9,644 nucleotides of DNA from an uncultured Bordetella sp. (GCA_937881145.1 CALGFL010000071.1:1-9644), one strand, 5' to 3'; shown: positions 1 to 9,571, counted from the first letter of the stretch. Translations and numbers: made by a program. The notes: generated by a model from the letters alone, not told the origin.

Positions 1-44
1 TGAATCAGGCGCCCGCAACCGGCCAGGCAGGAGGTGCGCAATGA
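1..44 (+). CDS. ftsL: FtsL C-terminal tail (partial, 5' end outside window)
   Basis: The frame starting at base 3 reads 13 codons (NQAPATGQAGGAQ) and stops at TGA 42-44, overlapping the ftsI ATG at 41-43 as ATGA. ftsL normally sits directly upstream of ftsI in proteobacterial dcw clusters, and a polar, low-complexity tail is common for the periplasmic end of FtsL, a small bitopic divisome protein that works with FtsB and FtsQ to activate FtsW-FtsI. Too little is present for a sequence-based identification, so the call rests on position and on the 4-nt overlap. The alternative is that the upstream gene ends at the TGA at 1-3 in another frame, which I consider less likely because the ATGA overlap recurs in this operon. 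Confidence 0.55.
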   Translation, partial: NQAPATGQAGGAQ

Positions 45-1771
45 AGCGTCTGCATTTCTTCGACAATCCCGTGCTGCGCGGGCAGTTGCCGACGTGGCGC
101 GCGCGCCTGGTTTTGCTTCTGGTCTTCCTCGGGTTCGCGGCTCTGGCCGGACGCGCCTTGTTCCTGCAGGGCATCTCCACGCACTTCCTGCAGCAGCAGG
201 GCGAGCGGCGCTATGAGCGCACTTTGGTTCTGGCGGCCACCCGCGGCAAAGTCCTCGACCGCAACGGCGTGGTGCTGGCGTCCAGCGTGCCGGCGCGTGC
301 CATCTGGGCCATTCCCGACGATATCAAGCAGGCCGATGCCGGGCAGATCAAGGCTCTGGCCGGCCTGCTCGAAATTCCCGAGACCGATCTGCGTCATCGC
401 CTGAACGACGACCGCAATTTCGTCTATCTCAAGCATCAGGTGCCGATGGACGTGGCCGACAAGATCAAGGATCTCAAGATCCCCGGCGTGCACCAGCAGC
501 CCGAGTCCATGCGCTACTACCCCGAGGGCGACGTGACGGCGCATATCGTCGGCTTTGACAATATCGATGATCAAGGCCAGGAAGGCGTCGAACTGACCTT
601 CAACAAGCAGTTGTCCGGCCGGGACGGCAGCCGCCGCGTGATCAAGGACCGGTTGGGGCGCGTGATCGAGGACGTGCAGGCGGTGAACCCGCCGGTGAAC
701 GGCCGCGATCTGACGCTGTCGATCGATACGCGCATACAGTATTTGGTCTACAAGGCGTTGCAGGATGCAATGGCCCGGCACCAGGCGCGGGCGGCTTCGG
801 GCGTGGTCGTGGACGCGAAGACGGGCGAAATCCTGGCGATGGCGAGCCTGCCCACGTTCGATCCGAATCACCGGGAGACGTTGCCGATAGACGCATTGCG
901 TAACCGGACGGTCACGGATACCTTCGAGCCCGGCTCTATCATGAAGCCCTTTACGGCGGCGCTGGCCTTGGACCTGGGCCGCATCACCACGAGCACGATG
1001 TTCGCGACGGGCAATGGCAGGTTCCAGTATCAAGGCAATACGATCACAGACGTCGAGCGCGGCGGCAATGGCACGATCGACGTGGCGGACGTGCTGCGCT
1101 TTTCCAGCAATATCGGCATGACGCTGATATCGGAAAAGCTGGAACCGCACGAAATGTGGGATTGCTTTACCGCGCTGGGCCTGGGCCAGGCGCCCCAGAT
1201 CGGCTTTCCGGGCGCCGCGCCGGGCCGGCTGCGTCCCTGGGCGCGCTGGCGCCTGATCGAGAAAGCCACCATGGCCTACGGCTACGGCTTGTCCGTATCG
1301 CTGCTGCAGGCCGCGCATGCCTATACCGCTTTTGCGCGCGACGGCGATATGGTTTCGCTGTCGCTGGTCAAGCGCGACAGCGCGCCGACCAGCATGCGCG
1401 TCTATTCATCCAAAACGGCCGCGCTGATCCGCAAGATGCTGGAGGCCGCCGCGGGCCCCGGTGGCTCCAAGATTTCGGTGCCTGGATACCGCGTCGCGGG
1501 CAAGAGCGGCACAGCCCGCATGATCGTCAATGGCCGTTACAGCACGCAAAGCTACCGCAGCTCGTTCGTGGGTTTCGCGCCGGTTTCCGATCCGCGCATC
1601 ATCGTGGCGGTGTCCGTCGAAGACCCCAAAGTCGGCGGCTATTACGGCGCCGTCGTGTCGGGGCCGGTATTCGCGCGCGTGGTCGGCGGCGCTTTGCGCA
1701 TGCTGGGCGTCCAGCCCGACGCCCCACTCGATTCGACTGTCGCGATGGCCAACTCGGAGGCCGTGCGGTGA
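41..1771 (+). CDS. ftsI: Peptidoglycan D,D-transpeptidase FtsI (PBP3)
   Basis: A 576-residue class B penicillin-binding protein, close to the usual length of about 580. It crosslinks septal peptidoglycan in the periplasm as partner of the glycosyltransferase FtsW. The N-terminus has a short basic cytoplasmic tail, then one membrane segment at about residues 22-42. The class B N-terminal motif RGKVLDRNG is at 68-76. The transpeptidase domain has all three active-site motifs: SIMK at 299-302 (acyl-enzyme serine 299), SSN at 355-357 and KSGT at 488-491. The ATG start at 41 is supported by AGGAGG at 29-34, six bases upstream, and by an ATGA overlap with the inferred ftsL stop. The stop at 1769-1771 overlaps the GTG start of murE-murF. 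Nothing appears truncated. Identification is firm; other class B enzymes such as PBP2/MrdA are made unlikely by the dcw location. Confidence 0.97.
   Translation: MKRLHFFDNPVLRGQLPTWRARLVLLLVFLGFAALAGRALFLQGISTHFLQQQGERRYERTLVLAATRGKVLDRNGVVLASSVPARAIWAIPDDIKQADAGQIKALAGLLEIPETDLRHRLNDDRNFVYLKHQVPMDVADKIKDLKIPGVHQQPESMRYYPEGDVTAHIVGFDNIDDQGQEGVELTFNKQLSGRDGSRRVIKDRLGRVIEDVQAVNPPVNGRDLTLSIDTRIQYLVYKALQDAMARHQARAASGVVVDAKTGEILAMASLPTFDPNHRETLPIDALRNRTVTDTFEPGSIMKPFTAALALDLGRITTSTMFATGNGRFQYQGNTITDVERGGNGTIDVADVLRFSSNIGMTLISEKLEPHEMWDCFTALGLGQAPQIGFPGAAPGRLRPWARWRLIEKATMAYGYGLSVSLLQAAHAYTAFARDGDMVSLSLVKRDSAPTSMRVYSSKTAALIRKMLEAAAGPGGSKISVPGYRVAGKSGTARMIVNGRYSTQSYRSSFVGFAPVSDPRIIVAVSVEDPKVGGYYGAVVSGPVFARVVGGALRMLGVQPDAPLDSTVAMANSEAVR
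1756..1760 (+). promoter_or_regulatory. Ribosome binding site fixing the GTG start of murE-murF
   Basis: GGAGG lies seven bases before GTG 1768. The reading frame stays open far upstream, back into ftsI, so this site and the GTGA overlap with the ftsI stop decide the start. The protein then begins [11 protein letters not shown], a normal MurE N-terminus. Confidence 0.8.
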
Positions 1772-4587
1772 ACGCCCGGTCGATCCAAATCCTGAAACCG
1801 GCGACCGATGCGGCCCAGGTGTTGGCCTGGCTGCGAGCGCAGGCGATTACTGGCGCGCATCTGCGCCTGGATTCGCGGGAGATCCAGCCCGGCGATGTCT
1901 TCGTGGCCTGTGCGGGTTTGCGCAGCGATGGCCGGCATTACATTGCCCAGGCCCTGGCGCAAGGCGCCGGCGCCGTGATTTATGAAGCCGACGACGCGCA
2001 AACGGGCGATATGCCGGACACCGCGTTGCCCGTGCAGGGTCTGCGCGCCATGCTCGGCGAGTTGGGCGACCAGTGGTATGGGCGGCCTTCCGCGACAATG
2101 AGCGTGGTAGCCGTCACGGGCACCAACGGCAAGACTTCCTGCGTGCAATGGATCGCCCGCGCTTTGACACATCTGGGCCGGCCCTGCGGCACGCTGGGCA
2201 CCTTGGGCGCCATGCTGCCCGACGGGCAGCTACTGGGCGGCACGCTGACCACGCCCGACGTGTTGTCCGTGCACCGCGTGCTGGCGGCCATGCGCGATGC
2301 CGGCGCCGCCGCCGTCGCGCTCGAGGCCTCGTCCATCGGTCTGGAGCAGGGACGCCTGAACGGCGTGCGCATCAAGGTGGCCGGGTTCACCAATCTGACC
2401 CGCGATCATCTGGACTATCACGGCACTATGGAGCGCTACGAAGCGTCCAAGGCCGCGCTGTTCCGGCATGAGGGTCTGTCGGCTGCGATCGTCAACATCG
2501 ACGACGAAGCGGGCCGACGCATCAGCGCGGGCATGCCCGCGGATCTCGTGCGGACTTACGCGCTGGACGACGGCCGGGCCGATATCCGCGCGAGGGATCT
2601 GCATGCAGTCGCGCAGGGCCAGGTATTCGCCCTTGCCATGCCGGACGGCGAAGCGCAGATCATTACGCGGCTCCTGGGCCGGCACAACGTCTACAGCCTG
2701 CTGCTGGTGGCCGGCGTGCTGTCCGCCTTGGGTTTTCCGCTGGCGCAAATTTCCCGCCAACTGATCGAGGCCGCGCCGGTGGATGGCCGCATGCAGATCG
2801 TCGAGCCCTTGCCGTGGGTCGAGCCGGCGGCCGGCCCCATGGTCGTGGTCGATTATTCGCACACGCCCGATTCGCTCGAGCGCGTGCTCGCCGCATTGAG
2901 GCCGGTGGTCCAGGCGCGTGGCGGCAAGCTGGCGTGCGTGTTCGGTTGTGGCGGCGATCGCGACGCGGGCAAGCGGCCGCAGATGGGCCGCATCGCCGCG
3001 GTCGGCGCCGACCGCGTCGTCGTCACCAGCGACAATCCGCGCAGCGAAGTGCCGCAAGCCATTATTCAAGAGATCATGCTGGGCGTGCCTGTCGGTAGCG
3101 CGGTCCAGACCCAGGCCGATCGGGCCCAGGCCATCCTGCATGCGATCTGGTCCAGCGCCGCGCAAGACGTGGTGCTGCTTGCCGGCAAGGGGCATGAAAC
3201 CTATCAGGAGATCGAAGGCCGCAAACTGCCTTTCGATGACCGTGAATGGGCGCGTCTGGCGTTGCTGCTGCCGAGCGTGCCAACCCTGTCGACGGACTCG
3301 CGCCGCATCGGGCAGGGTGAATTGTTCCTGGCCTTGTCGGGCGACAAATTCGACGGCCACGCCTATCTGGCGCAGGCGCAAAGCGCCGGCGCTTGCGCCG
3401 CCGTGGTGGCGCACCCTGTGGCCGATTGCGATCTGCCCCAACTGGTGCTGGGCGATACGCGCCTGGCGCTGGGCCGCATCGGCGCCGCCTGGCGCGCCCG
3501 GTTTACGCTGCCGGTGGTCGCCGTGGCGGGCAGCAACGGCAAGACTACGACCAAGGAAATGGTCTCGGTCATTTTGGCCGCCTGGCAAGGCGAAGAAAAT
3601 CGTCTTGCGACGGCGGGCAATTTCAATAACGACATCGGCGTGCCGCTGACCTTGCTGCGTCTGCAGTCGCGGCATCGCGCCGCGGTGTTCGAGCTGGGCA
3701 TGAACCATCCCGGCGAGATCGCTTATCTGGCCGAGATGGCCGCGGCCGACGTAGCACTGGTGAACAATGCCCAGCGCGAGCACCAGGAATTCATGCACAG
3801 CGTCGAGGCCGTGGCGCGCGAGAACGGCGCGGCGATCGCCGCCTTGCCGTCCGACGGTGTAGCGGTCTATCCGGGCGACGACGACTACACCGGCGTGTGG
3901 GACGAGCTCGCCGGCGCGCGCCGCAAGCTGCGTTTCGGCTTGGCGCCCGGCGTCGAGGTCTATGCGCAGAACATCGAGACCGATGCCTCCGGTTCGCGCT
4001 GCGAGGTCGCGACGCCGCTGGGCCGGGTCGCGCTGACGCTGTCCGTACCGGGCCTGCACAACCTGCGCAATGCCCTGGCTGCCCTGGCTTGCGGCCTGGC
4101 GGCGGGCGCGCCGCTGGAGGTCGCCGCGCACGCGTTGGCATCGTTCAACGCGGTCAACGGCCGCATGCAGCGCAAGGCCATGGATGGCGGTGCGGTGCTG
4201 ATCGACGACACCTACAACGCCAACCCCGATTCGGTGCGCGCCGCCATCGACGTGCTGGCGACCCTGACGGGGCCGCGAGCGCTGGTGCTGGGCGACATGG
4301 GCGAGGTGGGCGACAACGGCCCGGCCATGCATCGCGAAGTGGGCGAATACGCCCGGCGCCGCGGTATCGAGGCACTGTACACATTGGGCGATGCCGCGCG
4401 CTTGAGCGCCGAGTCCTTCGGACAGGACGCGCGCGCATGCGGCTCGGTGGATGAAATTTTGGCAGGACTGCGCAAGCGGTCCTACGCCAGCATTCTGGTC
4501 AAGGGTTCGCGTTTTATGCGCATGGAGCGAGTAGTGCAGGGTCTGACTGCCCAAGGGCAAGACGCGGGAGGCGCGCATGCTGCTTGA
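1768..4587 (+). CDS. murE-murF: Fused MurE-MurF ligase (UDP-MurNAc-tripeptide and -pentapeptide synthetase)
   Basis: One uninterrupted 939-residue frame joins two cytoplasmic ATP-dependent Mur ligases. Residues 1 to about 500 are MurE: substrate-domain LDSR near residue 36, P-loop GTNGKT at 118-123, probable carbamylated lysine K228 in YEASK, and DNPR at 422-425, the signature for meso-diaminopimelate rather than lysine. Residues from about 505 are MurF: LSTDSR at 507-512, P-loop GSNGKT at 588-593, then FNNDIG and [10 protein letters not shown]. MurF adds D-Ala-D-Ala. The junction is tight: the last MurE helix ([11 protein letters not shown], 491-501) runs almost straight into the MurF TDSR strand, and roughly the first 30 residues of a free-standing MurF are missing. 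No in-frame ATG occurs in the MurF half before 3559, beyond its P-loop, so separate MurF initiation looks unlikely. Such fusions are known in Bordetella. The start is GTG; the last 11 bases overlap mraY. Confidence 0.96.
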   Translation: MNARSIQILKPATDAAQVLAWLRAQAITGAHLRLDSREIQPGDVFVACAGLRSDGRHYIAQALAQGAGAVIYEADDAQTGDMPDTALPVQGLRAMLGELGDQWYGRPSATMSVVAVTGTNGKTSCVQWIARALTHLGRPCGTLGTLGAMLPDGQLLGGTLTTPDVLSVHRVLAAMRDAGAAAVALEASSIGLEQGRLNGVRIKVAGFTNLTRDHLDYHGTMERYEASKAALFRHEGLSAAIVNIDDEAGRRISAGMPADLVRTYALDDGRADIRARDLHAVAQGQVFALAMPDGEAQIITRLLGRHNVYSLLLVAGVLSALGFPLAQISRQLIEAAPVDGRMQIVEPLPWVEPAAGPMVVVDYSHTPDSLERVLAALRPVVQARGGKLACVFGCGGDRDAGKRPQMGRIAAVGADRVVVTSDNPRSEVPQAIIQEIMLGVPVGSAVQTQADRAQAILHAIWSSAAQDVVLLAGKGHETYQEIEGRKLPFDDREWARLALLLPSVPTLSTDSRRIGQGELFLALSGDKFDGHAYLAQAQSAGACAAVVAHPVADCDLPQLVLGDTRLALGRIGAAWRARFTLPVVAVAGSNGKTTTKEMVSVILAAWQGEENRLATAGNFNNDIGVPLTLLRLQSRHRAAVFELGMNHPGEIAYLAEMAAADVALVNNAQREHQEFMHSVEAVARENGAAIAALPSDGVAVYPGDDDYTGVWDELAGARRKLRFGLAPGVEVYAQNIETDASGSRCEVATPLGRVALTLSVPGLHNLRNALAALACGLAAGAPLEVAAHALASFNAVNGRMQRKAMDGGAVLIDDTYNANPDSVRAAIDVLATLTGPRALVLGDMGEVGDNGPAMHREVGEYARRRGIEALYTLGDAARLSAESFGQDARACGSVDEILAGLRKRSYASILVKGSRFMRMERVVQGLTAQGQDAGGAHAA

Positions 4588-5746
4588 GATTTTTCGTCTC
4601 TTATCCGAGAAGCTGCGCTTTCTCGCGGTATTCGAGTACATCACCCTGCGCGCCTTGCTGGCCTGCGCGACGTCCCTGCTGATCGGTCTGGTTGCCGGCC
4701 CCAGCGTGATCCGCAAGCTCACCGAGCTGAAGATCGGTCAGGCGGTTCGCAGCTATGGTCCGCAGACGCATCAGGTCAAGAACGGCACGCCCACCATGGG
4801 CGGTTCGCTCATTCTGATTTCCATCGCCATCAGCACCTTGCTCTGGGCCGATTGGACCAACCGTTTCGTCTGGGTGGTTCTGCTGGTCACCTTCGGCTTC
4901 GGCTGGATCGGCTGGGCAGACGACTATCGCAAGGTCGTGCATCGCGACCCCGAGGGCATGCCCGCCCGGCAGAAGTTTTTCTGGCAGGCGCTGATCGGCG
5001 TCGTGGCCGCGGTGTACCTGGCATTTGCCGTGTCGGCGCCGGCCAACACCGAGCTCTGGCCCTTGTTCAAGGCCTGGGTGGAGAGCGGTTTCAGCATGGC
5101 GCTGCCCACGCGCGCCGACCTGATCGTGCCATTCTTCAAGAGCGTGAGTTATCCGCTGGGCGTGCTGGGCTTCGTGCTGCTGACCTGGTTCGTGATCGTG
5201 GGCACAAGCAATGCGGTCAACCTGACCGACGGACTGGATGGCCTGGCCATCATGCCGACGGTAATGGTGGGCTCCGCCCTGGGCATCTTCGCCTATGTGG
5301 TGGGGCGCGTCGATTATTCGCGCTACCTGCTCTTTCCCTACATTCCCGGCGCGTCCGAGCTGATGGTGTTGTGCGCCGCGATAGGCGGGGCGGGTCTGGC
5401 CTTTCTGTGGTTCAACACCTATCCGGCCCAGGTGTTCATGGGCGACGTAGGGGCGTTGGCCCTGGGCGGCGCGCTGGGCACCATCGCAGTGATCGTGCGC
5501 CAGGAAATCGTGCTCTTCATCATGGGCGGCGTGTTCGTGGTCGAGACGCTGTCGGTGATGATGCAGGTGACCTGGTTCAAGTACACCAAGCGGCGCTACG
5601 GCGAGGGCCGGCGCATTTTTCGCATGGCTCCACTGCATCATCACTTTGAAGTCGGCGGCTGGAAAGAAACCCAGGTCGTCGTGCGGTTCTGGATCATCAC
5701 CATGATGCTGGTGCTGGTCGGTCTTTCCACCTTGAAGTTGCGTTGA
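4577..5746 (+). CDS. mraY: Phospho-N-acetylmuramoyl-pentapeptide transferase MraY
   Basis: A polytopic inner-membrane enzyme of 389 residues that transfers phospho-MurNAc-pentapeptide from UDP to undecaprenyl phosphate, giving lipid I. Conserved features are visible in order: the N-terminal TMGG segment, the aspartate pair D115-D116 in [15 protein letters not shown] with DGLDG at 218-222, the catalytic-region aspartate D290 in FMGDVG, and the HHH motif at 354-356 followed by a final membrane segment ending STLKLR. The protein is nearly 30 residues longer than the E. coli enzyme (360). The extra length sits mainly in a loop at about residues 154-184, between DDYRK and DGLDG. The ATG is supported by GGGAGG at 4566-4571, five bases upstream. 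The 5' end overlaps the murF end by 11 bases, suggesting coupling. The stop TGA at 5744-5746 precedes murD. Confidence 0.97.
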   Translation: MLLEIFRLLSEKLRFLAVFEYITLRALLACATSLLIGLVAGPSVIRKLTELKIGQAVRSYGPQTHQVKNGTPTMGGSLILISIAISTLLWADWTNRFVWVVLLVTFGFGWIGWADDYRKVVHRDPEGMPARQKFFWQALIGVVAAVYLAFAVSAPANTELWPLFKAWVESGFSMALPTRADLIVPFFKSVSYPLGVLGFVLLTWFVIVGTSNAVNLTDGLDGLAIMPTVMVGSALGIFAYVVGRVDYSRYLLFPYIPGASELMVLCAAIGGAGLAFLWFNTYPAQVFMGDVGALALGGALGTIAVIVRQEIVLFIMGGVFVVETLSVMMQVTWFKYTKRRYGEGRRIFRMAPLHHHFEVGGWKETQVVVRFWIITMMLVLVGLSTLKLR

Positions 5747-5754
5747 TCGCTGCA

Positions 5755-7293
5755 ATGAACGAAATGCAAACCGTCCGTGACGACGCGCCGCTTGTCCTGA
5801 TCCTTGGATTGGGCGAGACGGGCGTGGCTGCCGCGCGCTGGTGCGCCCGCGAAGGCGCCAGGCTGCGCGTGGCGGACACGCGCGCCGAGCCGGGCGGACT
5901 GGCCGACCTGCGCTCGGCCCTGGAAAGCGGCGGCCACCAGGTCGAATACCGCCTTGGCTGCGGTTCGGCATTCGATGCGGCCCTGCTCGACGGCGTGAGC
6001 CAGCTGGTGCTCAGCCCCGGCCTGGTTCCCGGCGAGGAACCCACGCAGTCGCTCTTGGCCGCGGCGCGCGAGCGCGGCGTCGAGATCGTGGGCGAGATCG
6101 AATTGTTTGCGCGTGCGTTGGCCATGCTGGCCGAGACGCGTGAATACCGTCCCAGGCTGCTGGCCGTGACCGGCACCAACGGCAAGACGACGGTGACCTC
6201 GCTGACCCGGCATCTGGTTCAGGCTTGCGGCCTGTCGGCACGCGCAGCGGGCAATATCAGCCCGGCGGCACTGACGGCCTTGATGGGCGCGCTCGATGGC
6301 GACGATCTGCCGCAGGTGTGGGTCATCGAGCTGTCGAGTTTCCAGCTTGAAACCACCCGATCGCTCACCGCCGACGCGGCTGTGGTGCTCAACGTGACGC
6401 AGGATCACCTGGACTGGCACGGCAGCATGCAGGCCTATGCGCAGGCCAAGGCGCGTCTTCTGGGCATGGCCCGTGTGGCCATCGTGAATCGCGCCGATCC
6501 ACTCACCGTGGCCATGGTGCCCGCATTGCAGGGGTTGGCAGTGCGCAGTTTCGGCGGCGACCTGCCCGAGCTGGTGGGCGACATGGGCCTGGATATGGGC
6601 CAGGGCGTGGCATGGCTGGCCAGCTGCGAAGCCAGCGATTTCGACGAACCGGTCGCCGCGCCGACGCGCCGCAAAAAAGATGCGCCCGAGCCGGTGCGCG
6701 CCGCGGGGCGCCTGAACCGCCTGATGCCGATGGATGCGCTGCGCATCCGCGGCCTGCACAACGCGCTGAACGCCCTGGCCGCGCTGCAATTGGCGCGCGT
6801 GTTGGGTTTGGGCTGGGGCCCCATGCTGCGCGCCTTGCGCGACTACGCCGGAGAACCGCATCGCGCCGCCTTCGTGCGTAATGTGGGCGGGGTGGACTAC
6901 ATCAACGACAGCAAGGGCACCAACGTGGGTGCCACGGTGGCCGCGCTGGAAGGCCTGGGCCAGCCGGTGGTGCTGATCGCGGGCGGATTGGGCAAGGGGC
7001 AGGATTTTTCGCCGCTGCTGGCGCCGGTGTCGCGCCATGCGCGCGCCGTGGTGTTGATCGGCGAAGACGGCCCGGTGATCGGCCAGGCGCTGGTCGCGAG
7101 CGGCGTGCCCTGCGTGCCGGCGGATTCCATGCACGACGCCGTGCGCCGCGCCGCGGAGCTGGCGCAGTCCGGCGATGCCGTGCTGCTGTCGCCGGCCTGC
7201 GCCAGCTTCGACATGTTCCGTGGCTATCCCCATCGCGGCCAGGTCTTCGCGGCCGAGGTCGAGGAACTGGCGCTGGATCGGGGGGAGGTATAG
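5755..7293 (+). CDS. murD: UDP-N-acetylmuramoyl-L-alanine--D-glutamate ligase MurD
   Basis: A cytoplasmic Mur ligase of 512 residues from ATG 5755, adding D-Glu to UDP-MurNAc-L-Ala. The N-terminal Rossmann-like nucleotide loop LGLGETG is at 17-23, P-loop GTNGKTT at 140-146, the probable carbamylated lysine is K232 in AYAQAK, HNALN at 335-339, NDSKGTN at 384-390, and a C-terminal SPACASFD motif follows. It is longer than E. coli MurD (438); part of the excess is a polar, Pro/Arg/Lys-rich insert at about 292-327 just before the HN motif. The start is uncertain: TTG 5743 (overlapping the mraY stop as TTGA), ATG 5755 and ATG 5764 are all in frame, and none has a clear Shine-Dalgarno sequence, so translation probably depends on ribosomes finishing mraY. 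ATG 5755 is chosen as the first canonical start. The stop TAG is two bases before ftsW. Confidence 0.95.
   Translation: MNEMQTVRDDAPLVLILGLGETGVAAARWCAREGARLRVADTRAEPGGLADLRSALESGGHQVEYRLGCGSAFDAALLDGVSQLVLSPGLVPGEEPTQSLLAAARERGVEIVGEIELFARALAMLAETREYRPRLLAVTGTNGKTTVTSLTRHLVQACGLSARAAGNISPAALTALMGALDGDDLPQVWVIELSSFQLETTRSLTADAAVVLNVTQDHLDWHGSMQAYAQAKARLLGMARVAIVNRADPLTVAMVPALQGLAVRSFGGDLPELVGDMGLDMGQGVAWLASCEASDFDEPVAAPTRRKKDAPEPVRAAGRLNRLMPMDALRIRGLHNALNALAALQLARVLGLGWGPMLRALRDYAGEPHRAAFVRNVGGVDYINDSKGTNVGATVAALEGLGQPVVLIAGGLGKGQDFSPLLAPVSRHARAVVLIGEDGPVIGQALVASGVPCVPADSMHDAVRRAAELAQSGDAVLLSPACASFDMFRGYPHRGQVFAAEVEELALDRGEV
7281..7288 (+). promoter_or_regulatory. Ribosome binding site of ftsW
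   Basis: GGGGGAGG lies inside the last codons of murD, seven bases before ATG 7296. It supports that ATG over a second in-frame ATG at 7362, which has no such site. Confidence 0.75.
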
Positions 7294-7295
7294 CG

Positions 7296-8495
7296 ATGAG
7301 CACCACGCCATATACCGGACCCACCGCCAGCGTGAACGCCGTGCGCCCCGGGCGCACGCATATGCGCAATTTCGACCTGCCGCTGGTGCTGGCGGCGATG
7401 GCCTTGCTTATGCTGGGTCTGCTGATGGTGTATTCGGCGTCGATCGCGCTGGGCGATGGGCCGCGCTATTCAGTCTACGGCCACTATTACTTCATCACGC
7501 GGCATGCCATCTTTCTGGTCATCGGCCTCATGGCTGCGCTCGTGGCGTTGACGATTCCGGTCAAGACCTGGGAAAAACTGGCCGTGCCGCTTTTTGTCGC
7601 GGCGCTGGTGTTGATGGTGATCGTCCTGATCCCCGGCATCGGCCGCGAGGTCAACGGCTCGCGCCGCTGGATCGCCCTGGGCCCGATCAACTTCCAGCCT
7701 TCCGAGCTGATGAAGCTCGCCGCCGTGGTCTACGCCGCCAACTACACGGTGCGCAAGCAGGAACATATGCAGGTCTTCCTGCGCGGTCTCATGCCCATGG
7801 CCTGCGCGCTGGGGGCAGTGGGGCTGCTGTCGCTGCTGGAGCCGGACCTGGGCGCCTTCATGGTGATCGTGGCCATTTCCATCGGCGTGCTGTTCATGGG
7901 TGGCATCAACGGCAAGTATTTCAGCAGCCTGCTGGCCGTGCTGTTGAGCCTGTTCCTGCTGCTGATCTGGGCGTCGCCGTGGCGCCGGGCGCGCTTGTTC
8001 GCGTATTTGGACCCCTGGAACCAGGCCAATGCCTATGGCAGCGCTTATCAGCTGTCGCACTCGCTGATCGCTTTCGGACGTGGCGCCTGGTTCGGCGTGG
8101 GTTTGGGCGACAGCGTCGAGAAACTGCACTATTTGCCGGAAGCGCACACAGACTTTCTGATGGCCGTGGTCGGGGAAGAGCTGGGGTTCGTCGGCGTGAT
8201 GGCCGTGCTCGTGCTGTTCGGCATCGTGGTGCAGCGCGGCTTCGACATCGGCCGGCAGGCCATCGCCATGGAACGCACCTTTGCCGGACTGGCCGCGCAT
8301 GGCGTGGCTCTTTGGTTCGGGGTGCAGGCCTTCATCAACATGGGCGTGTGCCTGGGCCTCTTGCCGACCAAGGGCCTGACCTTGCCGCTGATGAGCTACG
8401 GCGGTTCGGGCATTGTGATGAATCTGTGCGCGCTGGCGCTGCTGCTGCGCGTCGATATCGAGAATCGGATTCTGATGCGTGGAGGGAGGGTATGA
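7296..8495 (+). CDS. ftsW: Septal peptidoglycan glycosyltransferase FtsW (SEDS family)
   Basis: A 399-residue inner-membrane protein with about ten hydrophobic segments, the first at about residues 28-50 after a polar cytoplasmic N-terminus. FtsW polymerises lipid II at the division site in complex with FtsI, whose gene is upstream in the same operon. SEDS features seen: [20 protein letters not shown] at 121-140, LEPDLG at 181-186, EAHTDF with D286, which aligns with the catalytic aspartate of the SEDS family, and a C-terminal [17 protein letters not shown] stretch. The dcw position separates it from the paralogue RodA. The start at ATG 7296 has a strong ribosome binding site and lies two bases after the murD stop. 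The stop overlaps the murG start as ATGA. Confidence 0.96.
   Translation: MSTTPYTGPTASVNAVRPGRTHMRNFDLPLVLAAMALLMLGLLMVYSASIALGDGPRYSVYGHYYFITRHAIFLVIGLMAALVALTIPVKTWEKLAVPLFVAALVLMVIVLIPGIGREVNGSRRWIALGPINFQPSELMKLAAVVYAANYTVRKQEHMQVFLRGLMPMACALGAVGLLSLLEPDLGAFMVIVAISIGVLFMGGINGKYFSSLLAVLLSLFLLLIWASPWRRARLFAYLDPWNQANAYGSAYQLSHSLIAFGRGAWFGVGLGDSVEKLHYLPEAHTDFLMAVVGEELGFVGVMAVLVLFGIVVQRGFDIGRQAIAMERTFAGLAAHGVALWFGVQAFINMGVCLGLLPTKGLTLPLMSYGGSGIVMNLCALALLLRVDIENRILMRGGRV
8481..8490 (+). promoter_or_regulatory. Ribosome binding site of murG
   Basis: A duplicated purine block, GGAGGGAGGG, ends one base before ATG 8492; its first GGAGG is six bases from the start codon. It decides the murG start, because the frame is open far upstream into murD. 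Confidence 0.7.
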
Positions 8496-9571
8496 ACACG
8501 CCGAACCAACGCACCATTCTGATCATGGCCGGCGGCACGGGCGGGCACATCATGCCCGGCCTGGCGGTGGCCGATGTGCTGCGTTCGCGCGGCTGGCGCG
8601 TGCTGTGGCTGGGCAATCCCGACAAGATGGAAGGCAAGCTGGTGCCGGCGCGCGGATTCGACCTCGTGCCACTGCGCTTTGCCGGCGTGCGCGGCCGGGG
8701 CCTGGGCGTGCTGCTGCGCCTGCCGCTGACCTTGGGCCGCGCCTTGGGCCAAGCTTGGTCGCGTCTGTCGCAAGTTCGTCCCGACGTGGTGCTGGGCATG
8801 GGCGGCTATGTGGCTTTTCCGGGTGGCGTGGCCGCGGCGCTGCGCGGCATGCCGCTGGTGGTGCACGAACAGAATGCGGTGGCCGGCACAGCCAATCGCT
8901 GGCTGGCGCGCATGGCGCACCGCGTGCTGAGCGGCTTCCCCGATGTGTTGCCGCGCGGCGAGGCGCTGGGCAATCCGGTGCGCGCCGACCTGTGCGCGCA
9001 GCCTGCGCCGGCGCAGCGCTATGCCGGCCGCACCGGTCCTTTGCATCTGCTGGTGGTAGGCGGCAGCCTGGGCGCGCAGGCGCTCAACGAAGTGCTGCCC
9101 AAGGCCCTGGCGCAACTGCCGATGCAATCGCGCCCGGTCGTGACGCATCAGGCGGGCGAACAGCATATCCAGGCGCTGCAACAGGCTTATGCCGATGCGG
9201 GCGTGCAGGCCGACTGCCGCGCTTTCATCGACGACATGGCCGGCGTCATGAGCCGGGCCGATCTGCTGGTCTGCCGTTCCGGCGCCATGACCGTGGCCGA
9301 GGTGGCGGCGGTGGGCGCGGCGGCGCTGTTCGTGCCTTTCCCGCATGCTATCGACGATCACCAGACCGCCAACGCAAGGTATTTGAGCGATGCGCAGGCC
9401 GCCTGGCTGCAGTCGCAGGCTTGCCTGACGCCCGAGTGGCTGGCCGATTGGCTGGGCCAGCGCTCGCGCGGCGAACTCCAAATCGTCGCCGAACGAGCCC
9501 GCGCACGAGCGCGGCCGCAGGCGGCCGTCGATATCGCCAATGTATGTGAACAGGTGGCGAAAAAGAAATAA
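8492..9571 (+). CDS. murG: Lipid II synthase MurG (UDP-GlcNAc transferase)
   Basis: A 359-residue GT-B glycosyltransferase, normal length for the family. On the cytoplasmic face of the membrane it adds GlcNAc from UDP-GlcNAc to lipid I to make lipid II. Visible motifs: the glycine loop GGTGGH at 14-19, [11 protein letters not shown] at 102-112, HEQN at 125-128, GNPVR at 160-164, the second glycine loop GGSLGAQ at 190-196, [10 protein letters not shown] at 261-270 and [14 protein letters not shown] at 282-295, the donor-nucleotide region. The C-terminus is basic (VAKKK). The ATG overlaps the ftsW stop as ATGA. The stop is TAA at 9569-9571, and its last codons form an A-rich stretch that also covers the murC start, discussed separately. 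Confidence 0.97.
   Translation: MNTPNQRTILIMAGGTGGHIMPGLAVADVLRSRGWRVLWLGNPDKMEGKLVPARGFDLVPLRFAGVRGRGLGVLLRLPLTLGRALGQAWSRLSQVRPDVVLGMGGYVAFPGGVAAALRGMPLVVHEQNAVAGTANRWLARMAHRVLSGFPDVLPRGEALGNPVRADLCAQPAPAQRYAGRTGPLHLLVVGGSLGAQALNEVLPKALAQLPMQSRPVVTHQAGEQHIQALQQAYADAGVQADCRAFIDDMAGVMSRADLLVCRSGAMTVAEVAAVGAAALFVPFPHAIDDHQTANARYLSDAQAAWLQSQACLTPEWLADWLGQRSRGELQIVAERARARARPQAAVDIANVCEQVAKKK
9559..9571 (+). other. A-rich murG/murC junction with possible -1 slippage site
   Basis: In the murG frame the last codons are GCG AAA AAG AAA TAA. The heptamer at 9559-9565, G-AAA-AAG, differs only in its first base from the A-AAA-AAG slippery site used in E. coli dnaX. A -1 shift there would continue through GAA ATA into the murC frame. 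No stimulatory structure can be shown from the window. Functional slippage is speculative. Confidence 0.25.

Noticed and set aside
1..3. TGA at the window start as the end of the upstream gene
   Set aside because: Possible, but the frame at base 3 gives an ATGA overlap with ftsI like other junctions in this operon, so it is the better ftsL candidate.
1156..1767. Upstream extension of the murE frame inside ftsI
   Set aside because: The extension lies within the ftsI transpeptidase coding region and its translation is low-complexity Arg/Gly/Ala; MurE homology begins just after GTG 1768, which has a good ribosome site.
3277..3279. GTG as an independent murF start within the fusion
   Set aside because: No Shine-Dalgarno sequence precedes it, and the frame is continuous with murE without any stop.
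2230..4722. 830-residue open frame on the minus strand opposite murE-murF
   Set aside because: Its translation is rich in Arg, His, Gln and Ala without recognisable domains, and it is the complement of a well-conserved ligase gene. Long antisense frames are expected in GC-rich coding DNA.
5641..7311. 556-residue minus-strand frame opposite murD, and similar frames at 5-1318, 4601-5971, 7470-8300 and 8396-9481
   Set aside because: Same biased composition and no motifs; each lies opposite a confidently identified gene.
7362..7364. Alternative ftsW start at the second in-frame ATG
   Set aside because: No ribosome binding site is close to it, whereas ATG 7296 has GGGGGAGG at correct spacing.
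7175..8491. Upstream extension of the murG frame through murD and ftsW
   Set aside because: MurG homology starts at ATG 8492; the upstream part is an out-of-frame reading of ftsW.
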